From Prevotella sp. (GTDB lineage: Bacteria > Bacteroidota > Bacteroidia > Bacteroidales > Bacteroidaceae), in assembly GCA_017538105.1 (NCBI GenBank), contig JAFYJN010000026.1, positions 18,897 to 82,896 of the forward strand: a DNA stretch of 64,000 nucleotides, read 5' to 3'. This document shows positions 38,023-48,145 of the stretch, in pieces; position 1 is the stretch's first letter; each line of letters begins with the position of its first letter. The translations under genes were made by a program, and so were the position numbers. The notes beneath the pieces were generated by a model. The model was not told the DNA's origin and ran no database searches. It worked only from the letters and a program-made list of their open reading frames with translations.

Positions 38023-38786
38023 TTAAGAAGAAAAAGAAAACATGTATCTGGTGTGGAAAAAGTGAGCCAGAAGTTGAATTTAATACGATTGCTCACATTC
38101 TTCCTCATGCTTTGGGCGGCCAAGAAATAGTTGACGATGTTTGTGATGATTGTAACCACTATTTTGGCACAGCTCCTAAGGGAAGACAAGGCGTTCCATG
38201 TATGGATCATGCTTTCAAAGAAATTTTTGGCGCAATACGTATGTTTAGCAAAAATTTATCTTCTGAATCATACAAAAATTTCAGTTCCTCATATTTCACA
38301 TATCGCCATAGTAATCATCTTATTAAAATAAAAAACAATTTCAATTCAAAATATGTAACTCATCAGTTCAAGAGGGGACTGTATGAAGTGTTTTTGCAAA
38401 AATATCATCTTGAAACAGGTGATGGGCATAATCGTATATTTCAGGCTGTACGTGATTTTGCACGATATGATAAGGGAGAATTACGTGTCTTTTATGGTTT
38501 TAATAATATCATATTGTCCCCAGACGAGAATTATATGAAACATCCATATTTACCTATGGGTGAAAAACTGCGAGAAGATATTACTAAATACGGGATGTTT
38601 GACTTCTGGATAATGGGACACCATTTCTATCTAGAGGTTATTCCAATACTTGCAAATGTTTATCTTGACCATTATCTTCAAGAACAAGCAAATAATACTA
38701 TTATTCGTATTAAGAATAATGAAGGTATTTATGAGTTTAATGATATGATGCAGATAGACTTCTTGATGCAAAGATTTAATTCATAG
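38019..38786 (+). CDS. HNH-type nuclease-like protein 1
   Basis: A 255-aa protein starting at the ATG overlapping the methyltransferase stop codon. The N-terminal 50 residues form a zinc-bound HNH (HNH_5-like) module: CIWCGKSEPEVEF, AHILPHALGG and CDDCNHYFG (CxxC, His-Pro and CxxCN). The remaining 200 residues are not recognised and may recognise DNA or a partner. Four-base overlap with a methyltransferase argues it belongs to the same system, perhaps as the endonuclease. Base composition is AT-rich like the rest of the island's second half. Confidence 0.75.
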   Translation: MIKKKKKTCIWCGKSEPEVEFNTIAHILPHALGGQEIVDDVCDDCNHYFGTAPKGRQGVPCMDHAFKEIFGAIRMFSKNLSSESYKNFSSSYFTYRHSNHLIKIKNNFNSKYVTHQFKRGLYEVFLQKYHLETGDGHNRIFQAVRDFARYDKGELRVFYGFNNIILSPDENYMKHPYLPMGEKLREDITKYGMFDFWIMGHHFYLEVIPILANVYLDHYLQEQANNTIIRIKNNEGIYEFNDMMQIDFLMQRFNS

Positions 38787-38817
38787 TGTGAATAAACCAA
38801 ATTAATAATATAGAATT

Positions 38818-39459
38818 ATGTCACGACTCGGCGATTTATACAAGGCAATGGAAACGTTGCGGAAAGAAGGGCTCTCCCTGAATGAAGACTTGGAGAGACA
38901 AGTAAGCGAACTGGAAGAAGACATCATCAAGAAAGAGATTCTTCCAGTAGTAACGGAAACCATTGAACCAGCTTTGAAGCAGGTACAGCGTGAATTGGTG
39001 CTGGTGGTTGACTATCACCCAGGACTGCCTATTAGCGTATCGTTGTCACGTAAGACAAACATCACAGAACTGATTGATGCCAAGCGTTTGGAAGCAGATC
39101 CTGAGGTGGAACACAAGGAGTTTGGCCCAAGGAAAACCAAGAGAACGCAGATTGCTCCCAAAACAGGTTTATGTATCCGTAGAAAAGACGGTTCTATTCT
39201 TCAGGAACACGATGCTGCCACCACATTCACCTCAGCAATTATTGAGGCAGGCTTGTTAAGGGTTCGTGAGCTGGATGTTAAATTCTGCCGCATCAATGTG
39301 GTCTCTACGACCAAAGATAAAAAATATGGTCATGCCCAGCGCGAAGCTGCTCCTGGTCTATATGTCCTCACCCACAGTAGTACTAAGGATAAAAAGAAGA
39401 TCCTGGACAAAATCAATACCGCCCTCAAAATGGGCTGGACAGTTGAGATCGTGAAATAA
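38818..39459 (+). CDS. Unrecognised 213-aa protein of the defence operon
   Basis: I do not recognise this family. The N-terminal 55 residues are helical and charged (LYKAMETLRKEGLSLNEDLERQVSELEEDIIKKE), suggesting a coiled coil. The C-terminal half from about 120 is a compact alpha/beta unit (LCIRRKDGSILQEHDAATTFTSAIIEAG, VVSTTKDKKYG, YVLTHSSTKDKKKILDKINTAL, WTVEIVK). A central lysine/arginine patch (FGPRKTKRTQIAPK) could bind nucleic acid. It sits 31 bp after HNH protein 1 and 79 bp before HNH protein 2, so it is probably part of the same operon. Codon use resembles the methyltransferase more than the AT-rich HNH genes. Confidence 0.75.
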   Translation: MSRLGDLYKAMETLRKEGLSLNEDLERQVSELEEDIIKKEILPVVTETIEPALKQVQRELVLVVDYHPGLPISVSLSRKTNITELIDAKRLEADPEVEHKEFGPRKTKRTQIAPKTGLCIRRKDGSILQEHDAATTFTSAIIEAGLLRVRELDVKFCRINVVSTTKDKKYGHAQREAAPGLYVLTHSSTKDKKKILDKINTALKMGWTVEIVK

Positions 39460-39538
39460 TAATAGCGAATATTTGCGAATAAGGTTCTTATTGTACCAGG
39501 AAGACAATATAATAATATTCAATCTACAAATTATAAAT

Positions 39539-40300
39539 ATGGTTAGTTTTGAAGCTTATAAATTTGATCATGTATATGAATTTGCGGACATCATTTATAA
39601 GATGGTGGAAGATGAAACTATGTTTTGGGCTTACGACAATACACAACTTATAGATGCTGTTATACGATATAATAAGATTAGTCTTCTGCATATTTACATC
39701 TATACGCAATTACTTAACTACCATGGGCGTTTATATCGGAAATGTGGTGACTGCTATGACGAAGATGCTTATTATAAATGGGTCGATATCGCAAATACTT
39801 ATGGAGTGAAATATAAAACTGAATACGACGAGGATGAAGGCGATGCTTTTTATCATTGGTACAAAAATAACGAAAGTGTGTTTCAAAAATTATTTCAGTA
39901 TATCACTGATGAAGTTTTCTATTGTCTCTTTGCAAATCATCCTTTTTTAGTCAGATTCAATAATATTGTTGCTGCATTAATTAAAAATGAAAATGAGGAA
40001 CGAGATTTTGATTTTCCGAAAGAATCAATAGATAAGAACGGGACAATAAAAAGATGCTCTATTCCCCAATGGGCAAAACTTGCAGTTTTTCACAGGGATC
40101 ATGGTAGATGTGTTTTCTGTGGAAAAGATCTAACAAATGTGTATACCCATTCAAATGCTGTTAATTATGACCATATTGTGCCATTAAATAGGTATGGCGC
40201 TAATGACCCTTGTAATCTTCAAACTACTTGTGAACATTGTAATAAATCAAAGCAAGATAAAGAAGAGAATCCACAATACAAATACGAACCCTGGTGGTAA
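39539..40300 (+). CDS. HNH endonuclease-domain protein 2
   Basis: A 253-aa protein starting at the ATG at 39539 (MVSFEAYKFDHVYEF). The first 180 residues are rich in Tyr, Asp and Asn and unrecognised. Residues about 190-253 are a canonical HNH domain: IPQWAKLAVFHRDHGRCVFCGKDL, NYDHIVPLNRYG and NLQTTCEHCNKSKQ. All metal and zinc ligands (CxxC, DH, N, CxxCN) are present, so nuclease activity is likely. It differs in sequence and domain order from HNH protein 1: there the HNH is N-terminal, here C-terminal. The next gene follows after 13 bp. Confidence 0.82.
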   Translation: MVSFEAYKFDHVYEFADIIYKMVEDETMFWAYDNTQLIDAVIRYNKISLLHIYIYTQLLNYHGRLYRKCGDCYDEDAYYKWVDIANTYGVKYKTEYDEDEGDAFYHWYKNNESVFQKLFQYITDEVFYCLFANHPFLVRFNNIVAALIKNENEERDFDFPKESIDKNGTIKRCSIPQWAKLAVFHRDHGRCVFCGKDLTNVYTHSNAVNYDHIVPLNRYGANDPCNLQTTCEHCNKSKQDKEENPQYKYEPWW

Positions 40301-40313
40301 ATAAATATAGATA

Positions 40314-43300
40314 ATGGCAAAAGAAACAAATTTCATTCCAAGGAAAGTTACAAATCCAAACGACTGTCTGGATAGGAAGTCTTATTTATGTATCTGTGGC
40401 CTTTTTTGCGATTCAAGAGCAATTACCGACGAAATCAAATATCATGACAAGACATCAAATATTGATGGATTTATTCAGTTGATAGATGAAAACGACTATC
40501 CCATCGGGAATATATTTATTCAAGCCAAGACATATAAGTCGAAATACAAAGGACAGAACAAGGCAGAAATTCCTGCTTATTTTGTAGCTTATGCCATGAG
40601 GATGCGTAATGAAGTTTGTATTTTCTTTTCTGTTGATGCATATGATAATAAGATTTATTGGAAATACATTTCTGATGACTATATAAGACAATTTAATAAT
40701 GAGGGAGATAATGAAATCCATACATATGAATTCTGCGATGATGAAATAGTAACGAGTGAGAACATTGCTGCAACGGTTGACCGTTGGAAGCAAATCTTTA
40801 ATGATAAGATCGCGCAGCTAACAAAGGAGAAGAAGAGTACGGAGGAGGTAATGACAGAAAGCCGTTCTGCATTTCAACGAATCAATACCTATTTTCATGA
40901 TTTGAAAGATTCTTTTGTAGAAAGGAAGGAGATAGATATACTTTGCAAATGGGTCAAAGAGGAACTACAGGAAAAGGAGTCTTGCGTGAAATTGCTCGTT
41001 GGCAATGCTGGAATGGGGAAAAGTGTTGTAATAAAAAAGGTAATTCAAAGATTGAATGCTGACAGCATTAGATGTTTCGCAATTAAAGCGGATAAACTTC
41101 AAACTCCTGTTGGATATTCAAGTAATGAACATCTGGAATTACTGAGAAATACATTCTCCAGTTTGATTCAAGAAAAGAGAGCAGTGCTAATTATCGACCA
41201 GATCGATGCATTGTCGCAATACATAAATAGCGACAGAAACAAATTAGAAAATATCACAGCCCTGATTAAACTCTTTTCTGATGACAAGAATATGAGAAAT
41301 GTGAGGATTATTGTATCTTGCCGTTCCTTTGACTTGGATTTTGACCCCAAACTAAGTTTGTTAGGACGTGAGCCTCAAATTAAACTTGGGCTGTTATCGA
41401 AGGAAGATGTGGAGAAGGTGCTTGATAGATTGAAAGCTGGTCTATATAATGAGTTGGATGCAAAAACATTATCTGTGCTACAAACGCCTCAGCATTTAAA
41501 TCTATTCTGTAGAGTATATGTAAAAAACAAGAGAAAAGACTATAATTCAATTACCGAATTGTATGATGAGTTGTGGCAACAGACAATAGGCTTGGCAGAA
41601 GTAAAGATCAACAAAGAGGTTGCAGAAAAGATTCTCTATGACTTGGCACTTAAAATATATGATGACGAAACGTTAACACCTCAATGGGATTATGATACAT
41701 CGGAATTGAGAGAAGCGAATTATCTGATTAGTGAAGGTGTTATTGAGCAAATAGATAATAGAGCCTCATTCTTCCACCAGAGTATGTATGACTATGTCTT
41801 TGCTCGATATTACAAAAAAGAGAAACGCTCGCTGATTCAAGATTTGCTGGAAAAGAAAAAGCATCAGGGAATATTTATGCGCTCAACTGTGAATTTTGTC
41901 TTGGATTATGAAAGGGCAAAAAGCACGAAGCAATATAAAGAGGACGTAAATACTATCTTGTTTTCTGGAAGAATCAGGACTCATATTCAACTTATGTTAT
42001 TGTGGGCAGTGGCAAACAGGGAGGACATACAGCCATTTGAGAAGAAATGTATCAAAGAGTTGTATGTACAGAATAGATTGCTGTTCTTTTCATTTATCAG
42101 ACGGACATACAATAAGAAATGGTATCAGATAATTACACCACTCATAGCTAAGGAGATTAAAACGATGGGAATCGGAGATGCTGTCTATGATAATGTTTAT
42201 GGATATTTCTGGAATCATGTTCAGCAGAGCACAGAAGATATATTCAAGCTGGTTGATAGCATAAAAGATGAAAAGACAAGAAATACTATTGCCAGAAATA
42301 TTATGCGTGCAACTCCTGATTACACATTTGATATTGTTACTAAATGGTACAAAGTCTTATGTGACACCCCCTATTATAAAGCTGACTTCTTAGAAAGAGC
42401 ATTGTCAACTAATCCTCAATTCGTACTTGATAACATCTCTGAATTAATAGATTATATTTTAAACCCACAAGAGAAAGAAAATCATCATGAAGAGCACGTC
42501 GTGGAAAGGACATTAGAAGAGATATGCACTCCTCTAACGGAGAAGTTCCCTGAAGTTATTTATCCTATTTTGCGTGACAGAATACTCTATGCAATAAATG
42601 AATATAGGGTTCCCTCATGGAGTGGAGAAATAGACTATAACAATGTATTTCCACTAATGATGAATCAGCATCATCATGCACATGCCCTACATGAATGGTA
42701 TGGAGAGATATTAAAGAAACAAGTAAAACACAAAACGGAATCTGCTATAACAGACATAAGAAAACTGTTGAGTCAAAGAGAGGCAAGTTGCTATGGCTTT
42801 GCTTTTAAAGCTATGAAAGAATCTCCAACCTTGTTTACAGATGACATTGTTGCTATTCTTAAAGATAAAAAGTTGGTAGATGACTTGCTGTCATATAGTG
42901 ATGTGACTTATTACTTCTTGGAGATGTTAAAAGCATGGTTCCCGTTAGTTGATAGTGACACATCGGCTTTGTGTCAGGATCTCATATACAACTTTAAGTC
43001 GGATTCTGATATGGAACCAGATAAGAAAAGATCATTCACAGGAACATATTATCCAAATTTAGGTTATGACCAAAGAAAACTGATATGGGCAATACCAGAA
43101 AAACTGAGGAATAGTAAAATAAAACGCAGACAACAAGAACTGATAAGGAAATTTGGAGGCGAATGGAAAAATGAGAAACCTGATCACGATGTTACTGCTG
43201 CTTTTGTGTGTGGTGGGCTGATGTCTGTAGAACAATACAAGACAGTATCATGCGAAGATTGGCGAAGGTCTTTTCATGGAATAAAGAGTTATGCGAAAGG

Positions 43301-44618
43301 CAAACATCGTTATTTTGACGAGAGAGTTCATGCCGAATCATTTAAACAATGTGTCAGCGAACGTCCCAATTATTTCGAGAAGTTCGTATTCCAAATATTC
43401 GAAGAAGAGGATATCCCTGCTACTTATAAATTGTCAGGTCTTGGTGGTTTGACAATGGCAGATTATCCAAAAGATCAATTGTTACCGCTTCTTTGGAAAA
43501 GTATGGATATGTTCGACAAATTATCTAAAGAAGGTTATGGATACAGGCTTTTTGAGGTCATTGATAATTTCACAAGTACAGAAGGAGAACATATAGATAG
43601 AATTGAGGAGTTCCTAAAAGGAGTCATTCTTTCTGAATTTAACTCGAAATATGAGGCGAGTATTGAAGACCAATTTGACAAATCCATTTCAAACGAGACG
43701 CTGAATGTTGGTGTCAATACAACTCAAGGACATGCTATAAAGTCATTGGCAAAGATAGGAACATTATTGCAGAGAAAAACTGCAATCTATGATTTCTTCT
43801 TGGATTCATGTGACAAACTTTCTGTAGAACATCAATTAGCTGCCATGCTTTATCTGCAAAAGGAATGCTATAACAATGATCTATATAATAAGGTTATGTT
43901 TAGATATGCGAACAGACCTATTACCGATTATCTGTTTCTGAATGCGGACAGAATGCATTGGTTTTGGTGTAATAATCCAGAACAGGTACTTCCATACTTC
44001 AACATGATACTCTCCAAGAGACGAGCAAAACCAATTTTAGTTCAGATCATGTTTTTTGGAATGCAATATGATAAGGCTAAAGATATATCCAAAGAAATGT
44101 TCGAGGACCTTCTTTCTCAAAACGAAGAAGAGGTAATAAGAAAGATTATCCCATTAGCATACGAGCATTTATCTGACGAGACCTATGGAGAACAGAGTGA
44201 AACTTTCTTGCGTAGATATGCAAAAGATAATCGGAATGAGCTTAGACACTCTTATTTCATCTGGTGCGATAAAATGCCAGAGTCAAGCATGGAACTATTC
44301 ATGGAATTACTAACCTCATGGCTTAATAGTTCCATAGAGAGTGGCTTTCATGAAATCGTTAAGCATCTTGAAAAATGTTGCAACAATTATCCGTATGAAT
44401 GTTATCAATGCATAAAGATGTTGATAGATAGCAAAAGTAATATCACCTATTATGATGAGGAAGAGATACTCAAAATTCTACTGACGTGTTATCGTATTTT
44501 CATGGATGAAGAGGAGGATGAGAAAGCAGATGAAGTTATGGATGTCTTTGATAAAATGATGTTGAATTCATACTCAAATGGGATGGCTAAGGTTCTTAAA
44601 GAAATTGAGAATAATTAG
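40314..44618 (+). CDS. Avs-like STAND NTPase with DUF4365-like PD-(D/E)XK head
   Basis: A 1434-aa protein of three parts. Residues about 20-150 resemble DUF4365: D51-G-F-I-Q-L, then I-F-I-Q70-A-K72, the D...QxK core of a PD-(D/E)XK nuclease. The STAND NTPase spans about 205-480, with Walker A GNAGMGKSV (230-238), Walker B VLIIDQIDAL (291-300), IIVSCRSFDLDFD as sensor region and QHLNLFCRVY downstream. Residues about 480-1434 are helical, without obvious sequence repeats, likely a TPR/HEAT-like sensor. This is the layout of antiviral STAND (Avs) proteins, which detect a phage protein and then activate the nuclease. It lies 13 bp after HNH protein 2. Assignment to a numbered Avs type is not possible by eye. 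Confidence 0.82.
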   Translation: MAKETNFIPRKVTNPNDCLDRKSYLCICGLFCDSRAITDEIKYHDKTSNIDGFIQLIDENDYPIGNIFIQAKTYKSKYKGQNKAEIPAYFVAYAMRMRNEVCIFFSVDAYDNKIYWKYISDDYIRQFNNEGDNEIHTYEFCDDEIVTSENIAATVDRWKQIFNDKIAQLTKEKKSTEEVMTESRSAFQRINTYFHDLKDSFVERKEIDILCKWVKEELQEKESCVKLLVGNAGMGKSVVIKKVIQRLNADSIRCFAIKADKLQTPVGYSSNEHLELLRNTFSSLIQEKRAVLIIDQIDALSQYINSDRNKLENITALIKLFSDDKNMRNVRIIVSCRSFDLDFDPKLSLLGREPQIKLGLLSKEDVEKVLDRLKAGLYNELDAKTLSVLQTPQHLNLFCRVYVKNKRKDYNSITELYDELWQQTIGLAEVKINKEVAEKILYDLALKIYDDETLTPQWDYDTSELREANYLISEGVIEQIDNRASFFHQSMYDYVFARYYKKEKRSLIQDLLEKKKHQGIFMRSTVNFVLDYERAKSTKQYKEDVNTILFSGRIRTHIQLMLLWAVANREDIQPFEKKCIKELYVQNRLLFFSFIRRTYNKKWYQIITPLIAKEIKTMGIGDAVYDNVYGYFWNHVQQSTEDIFKLVDSIKDEKTRNTIARNIMRATPDYTFDIVTKWYKVLCDTPYYKADFLERALSTNPQFVLDNISELIDYILNPQEKENHHEEHVVERTLEEICTPLTEKFPEVIYPILRDRILYAINEYRVPSWSGEIDYNNVFPLMMNQHHHAHALHEWYGEILKKQVKHKTESAITDIRKLLSQREASCYGFAFKAMKESPTLFTDDIVAILKDKKLVDDLLSYSDVTYYFLEMLKAWFPLVDSDTSALCQDLIYNFKSDSDMEPDKKRSFTGTYYPNLGYDQRKLIWAIPEKLRNSKIKRRQQELIRKFGGEWKNEKPDHDVTAAFVCGGLMSVEQYKTVSCEDWRRSFHGIKSYAKGKHRYFDERVHAESFKQCVSERPNYFEKFVFQIFEEEDIPATYKLSGLGGLTMADYPKDQLLPLLWKSMDMFDKLSKEGYGYRLFEVIDNFTSTEGEHIDRIEEFLKGVILSEFNSKYEASIEDQFDKSISNETLNVGVNTTQGHAIKSLAKIGTLLQRKTAIYDFFLDSCDKLSVEHQLAAMLYLQKECYNNDLYNKVMFRYANRPITDYLFLNADRMHWFWCNNPEQVLPYFNMILSKRRAKPILVQIMFFGMQYDKAKDISKEMFEDLLSQNEEEVIRKIIPLAYEHLSDETYGEQSETFLRRYAKDNRNELRHSYFIWCDKMPESSMELFMELLTSWLNSSIESGFHEIVKHLEKCCNNYPYECYQCIKMLIDSKSNITYYDEEEILKILLTCYRIFMDEEEDEKADEVMDVFDKMMLNSYSNGMAKVLKEIENN

Positions 44619-44674
44619 TTTCTATTTACAACATAATAAATATTAAGTTTAACTGTGCAAAACGAAATAATAAT

Positions 44675-45493
44675 ATGGCACTGACAATTATTTTGAATAA
44701 ACGAACTATAAAGGATAAAGGTTTATATCTTGCCTATTTGCAATGTTTGTTATTTCTTGTACTCTTTTTGAGTAGCTGTGCTGTGGATCGTTCCAAGTAT
44801 TTAAGGGTTTACTCAAGTGATTATTATGGCCTTTGCGGAATAGAACTTGGTATGGTAGACGGCAGCCATATCGAGGCATTTATTTATTCACATGACTTTG
44901 TGGGTCATCGAAGTGATGTTTACGAAGGAACGTATGCCTACAATCCTCCTTTTATAACCGTACGTTGGGATGACAAGAATGCTGATGTAGATATAAGGTA
45001 TATGATTTATGACGAGAACAATGATCGGATTATAGCATATGGGCAAGATGGAATCTATTATCTTTCCAATGAAAATAAAGAAAAAAGAATAGAGCATGAT
45101 AGGATAGAATATGTTTGGAAATCTTTAGACAATAATATAGATATGGATACCTGCGATTACTATATCCTAGAGAAAAACAGTTTCACCAATGAATATGTAA
45201 CTGATCGTCAAGAATTACTATTACCTGATGGGTATCATATTTCTTATAATCAGATTCTCGCAAATATGTTGAAACAAACGGGACATGAAGATGGTTATGG
45301 TGAAGCTCTTGTTTTTGATGATAGTTATGACATCCTAAACTATGAAGACGATACATTAAAAATAGTATTTGAAAGGATGTGTATAGGCTTCTGGAAAGAC
45401 CCTAACGGAAAACCTCGTAATAGCATACGCGATTACTCTGTTGTCCCAAAAATAATATATGACAAGCGAAAACAAAAATCCCCTCTTCCTTAG
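44675..45493 (+). CDS. Uncharacterised lipoprotein at the end of the island
   Basis: A 272-aa predicted lipoprotein. A hydrophobic stretch (YLQCLLFLVLFLSSC, lipobox Cys at about 35) follows a longer than usual N-region; a start closer to the membrane segment is not available as ATG. The mature part is acidic and rich in Tyr and Asp (DDKNADVDIRYMIYDENNDRI) and looks like an all-beta domain. I do not recognise it. It follows the STAND gene by 56 bp. The last codons (KSPLP-stop) run into the hairpin repeat at 45480-45501, suggesting the original 3' end was altered by the repeat. Could be exported cargo unrelated to defence. Confidence 0.6.
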   Translation: MALTIILNKRTIKDKGLYLAYLQCLLFLVLFLSSCAVDRSKYLRVYSSDYYGLCGIELGMVDGSHIEAFIYSHDFVGHRSDVYEGTYAYNPPFITVRWDDKNADVDIRYMIYDENNDRIIAYGQDGIYYLSNENKEKRIEHDRIEYVWKSLDNNIDMDTCDYYILEKNSFTNEYVTDRQELLLPDGYHISYNQILANMLKQTGHEDGYGEALVFDDSYDILNYEDDTLKIVFERMCIGFWKDPNGKPRNSIRDYSVVPKIIYDKRKQKSPLP

Positions 45494-45501
45494 GAGAGGG
45501 G
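45480..45501. terminator. Hairpin between the island and mutS
   Basis: CCCCTCT (45480-45486) pairs with AGAGGGG (45495-45501), spanning the lipoprotein stop codon. Convergent genes meet here. It resembles dispersed Bacteroidetes palindromes with CCTTAGGAG-like loops. Confidence 0.55.
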
Positions 45502-45514
45502 TTGGGAGAGAGGT

Positions 45515-48139
45515 TTATTTCCCCGTCAATATTCGTTTGATGCCATGGAGTTTGTTGAGGGCTTCCATGGGGGTGAGGTTGTTGATGTCGAGACCGAGGA
45601 TTTCGTCACGTATCTGACTGAGTACGGGGTCATCCAACTGGAAGAAGCTTAACTGCATGCCTTCGCGACCTTGTCCCAATACCTCGGTCTTGGGCTTGCC
45701 GGCACTGCCGACCTGCGCATTCTCGCTCTCCAACTGTTTCAGGATGACATTAGCCCGTTTGATGATGCTTTTAGGCATGCCCGCTATTTCCGCCACATGA
45801 ATACCGAAGGAATGTTCCGAACCGCCACGTTCCAACTTACGGAGGAATATCACTTTGTTGTCCACCTCTTTCACACTCACGTTGTAGTTTTTGATACGGG
45901 AGAAATGTTTCTCCATCTCGTTCAACTCATGATAGTGGGTGGCAAACAAGGTACGGGCATGGGCACGTGGCTGCTCATGCAGGTATTCTACGATGGCCCA
46001 GGCGATGGATATGCCATCGTAGGTGGATGTGCCACGACCCAACTCATCGAACAGCACCAATGAACGGGTAGATACATTGTTCAAGATGTTCGATGCTTCG
46101 GTCATCTCTACCATGAACGTACTCTCTCCCTGTGAGAGGTTGTCGGAAGCCCCCACACGGGTGAAAATTTTATCCACAATACCTATCCGTGCCCGTTCTG
46201 CTGGCACGAAAGAGCCTATCTGTGAGAGCAACACTATCAAGGCTGTCTGACGCAACAACGCCGACTTACCCGCCATATTGGGACCCGTGATGATGATAAT
46301 CTGCTGTTTCTCGTTGTCGAGATAGATATCATTGGGTACATACCGTTCACCCAACGGCAACTGTGTCTCGATGACTGGATGGCGACCTTGTTTGATGTCA
46401 ATTATCTCCGAATCATCCATCTCTGGACGGATATAATGGTTCTCTTCGGCCACCTGCGTGAAAGAAAGGAGACAGTCGAGATGTGCCAGCAGGTTGGCGT
46501 TAATTTGGATGGCAGGGATAAACTCCTGCATCGCCATCACCAGGTCGTTGAACAGCCGTGTCTCCAAGGCAAGGATTTTCTCCTCGGCACCGAGAATTTT
46601 CTCCTCATATTCTTTCAGTTCCTGCGTGATGTAACGCTCAGCCTGCGCCAAAGTTTGCTTGCGCACCCAGTCGGCAGGCACCTTATCTTTGTAAGTGTTA
46701 CGCACTTCCAAATAATAGCCGAAGACATTGTTATAACCTATCTTCAGACTGCTGATACCCGTCTGTTCCGTCTCACGCTCCTGTATCCTCATCAGATAAT
46801 CCTTACCGCTGTAGGCGATATGGCGCAGTTCATCGAGCGTACTGTCCACACCCTCCTTGATGACATGTCCTTTGTTGACCAACAGGGGACAATCTTCGAA
46901 CACCTCCTTGGCGATACGGTCGCGCAACACCTCACAAAGGTTGAATTGATTACCCAACAGGCGCAACACCTCGTTGTCGGCATCCTCACAAGCCGCCTTG
47001 ATAGATACCAGCGCCTGCAAGGCCACTTTCAACTGCACCACCTCACGGGGCGACACACGGGATGCCGCCACACGAGAGATGATACGTTCCAAGTCGGAGA
47101 TATGTTCCAACTGTTCGGCGATACACTGACGGAAGTCAGGCTCACGGAAGAAATACTCCACCACATCGTGCCGTTCCTTGATCATTTTCAGGTCTTTCAA
47201 AGGAAAGACCATCCATCGTTTCAACATACGACCACCCATTGGTGTCACCGTCTTGTCAACCACATCCAGAAGCGACGCACCATCGTCCTGCATGGGTGAT
47301 AACAGTTCCAAGGAACGGATGGTGAACTTGTCCAACCTCACATATTTATCTTCTTCAATACGCGAGAGGGTGGTGATATGATTGATTTGCGTATGTTGTG
47401 TCAACTCAAGGTATTGCAGGATGGCTCCCGAGGCGATGACTCCTTCACGCAGGTGTTCTATGCCAAATCCTTTCAATGACCTGACACGGAAATGTTTCAA
47501 CAGTTTCTGACGTGCCGTCTCTTCGGTGAACACCCAGTCGTCCAACTCAAAGATACAATGTTTGGTACCGAAATACTGTTGAAACTCACTCCTCTTATTC
47601 CTGTCATAAAGCACTTCCTTGGGTTGGAAGTTACTCAACAGTTTTTCCACATAGTCGTAAGTTCCCTGTCCCGTGAGGAACTCACCCGTACTGATGTCCA
47701 GGAAAGAAACGCCACAGGCGCCCTTTCCAAAATGAATGGCTGCGAGGAAATTGTTCTCCTTATAGTTGAGCACATTGTCGTTGATGGCCACACCGGGAGT
47801 GACCAGTTCGGTGATCCCCCTTTTTACCAACGTCTTGGTCATTTTTGGGTCTTCCAACTGGTCACAGATAGCCACACGCCGTCCCGCACGTATCAGCTTC
47901 GGCAGATAGGTGTCGAGGGCATGATGGGGAAAGCCCGCCATCTCGGCACTGCCCGATATGCCACCGTTATTCCGTTTGGTCAGCGTGATACCTAATATCT
48001 TTGCCGCATCAATGGCATCTTGACAATATGTCTCATAGAAGTCACCACAACGAAACAGCATCAACGCGTCAGGATGTTTCGCCTTCAGCGTGAAGAACTG
48101 TTTCATCATGGGGGTCAATCCTTTGTCTTTCGCAGCCAT
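45515..48139 (-). CDS. mutS: DNA mismatch repair protein MutS
   Basis: An 874-aa mismatch-recognition ATPase. The N-terminal mismatch-binding domain has [28 protein letters not shown], where the Phe-x-Glu wedge is seen as GDFYETY (F and E about residue 32-34). The lever and clamp regions follow, then the ABC ATPase: Walker [21 protein letters not shown] (about 615-634), signature [14 protein letters not shown], Walker [18 protein letters not shown] and FATHYHEL. The C-terminal helix-turn-helix dimerisation part is present ([14 protein letters not shown]). Complete. It starts six bases after the ald stop codon, so the two may share a transcript. Confidence 0.96.
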   Translation of the reverse strand: MAAKDKGLTPMMKQFFTLKAKHPDALMLFRCGDFYETYCQDAIDAAKILGITLTKRNNGGISGSAEMAGFPHHALDTYLPKLIRAGRRVAICDQLEDPKMTKTLVKRGITELVTPGVAINDNVLNYKENNFLAAIHFGKGACGVSFLDISTGEFLTGQGTYDYVEKLLSNFQPKEVLYDRNKRSEFQQYFGTKHCIFELDDWVFTEETARQKLLKHFRVRSLKGFGIEHLREGVIASGAILQYLELTQHTQINHITTLSRIEEDKYVRLDKFTIRSLELLSPMQDDGASLLDVVDKTVTPMGGRMLKRWMVFPLKDLKMIKERHDVVEYFFREPDFRQCIAEQLEHISDLERIISRVAASRVSPREVVQLKVALQALVSIKAACEDADNEVLRLLGNQFNLCEVLRDRIAKEVFEDCPLLVNKGHVIKEGVDSTLDELRHIAYSGKDYLMRIQERETEQTGISSLKIGYNNVFGYYLEVRNTYKDKVPADWVRKQTLAQAERYITQELKEYEEKILGAEEKILALETRLFNDLVMAMQEFIPAIQINANLLAHLDCLLSFTQVAEENHYIRPEMDDSEIIDIKQGRHPVIETQLPLGERYVPNDIYLDNEKQQIIIITGPNMAGKSALLRQTALIVLLSQIGSFVPAERARIGIVDKIFTRVGASDNLSQGESTFMVEMTEASNILNNVSTRSLVLFDELGRGTSTYDGISIAWAIVEYLHEQPRAHARTLFATHYHELNEMEKHFSRIKNYNVSVKEVDNKVIFLRKLERGGSEHSFGIHVAEIAGMPKSIIKRANVILKQLESENAQVGSAGKPKTEVLGQGREGMQLSFFQLDDPVLSQIRDEILGLDINNLTPMEALNKLHGIKRILTGK

Positions 48140-48145
48140 TATGTT

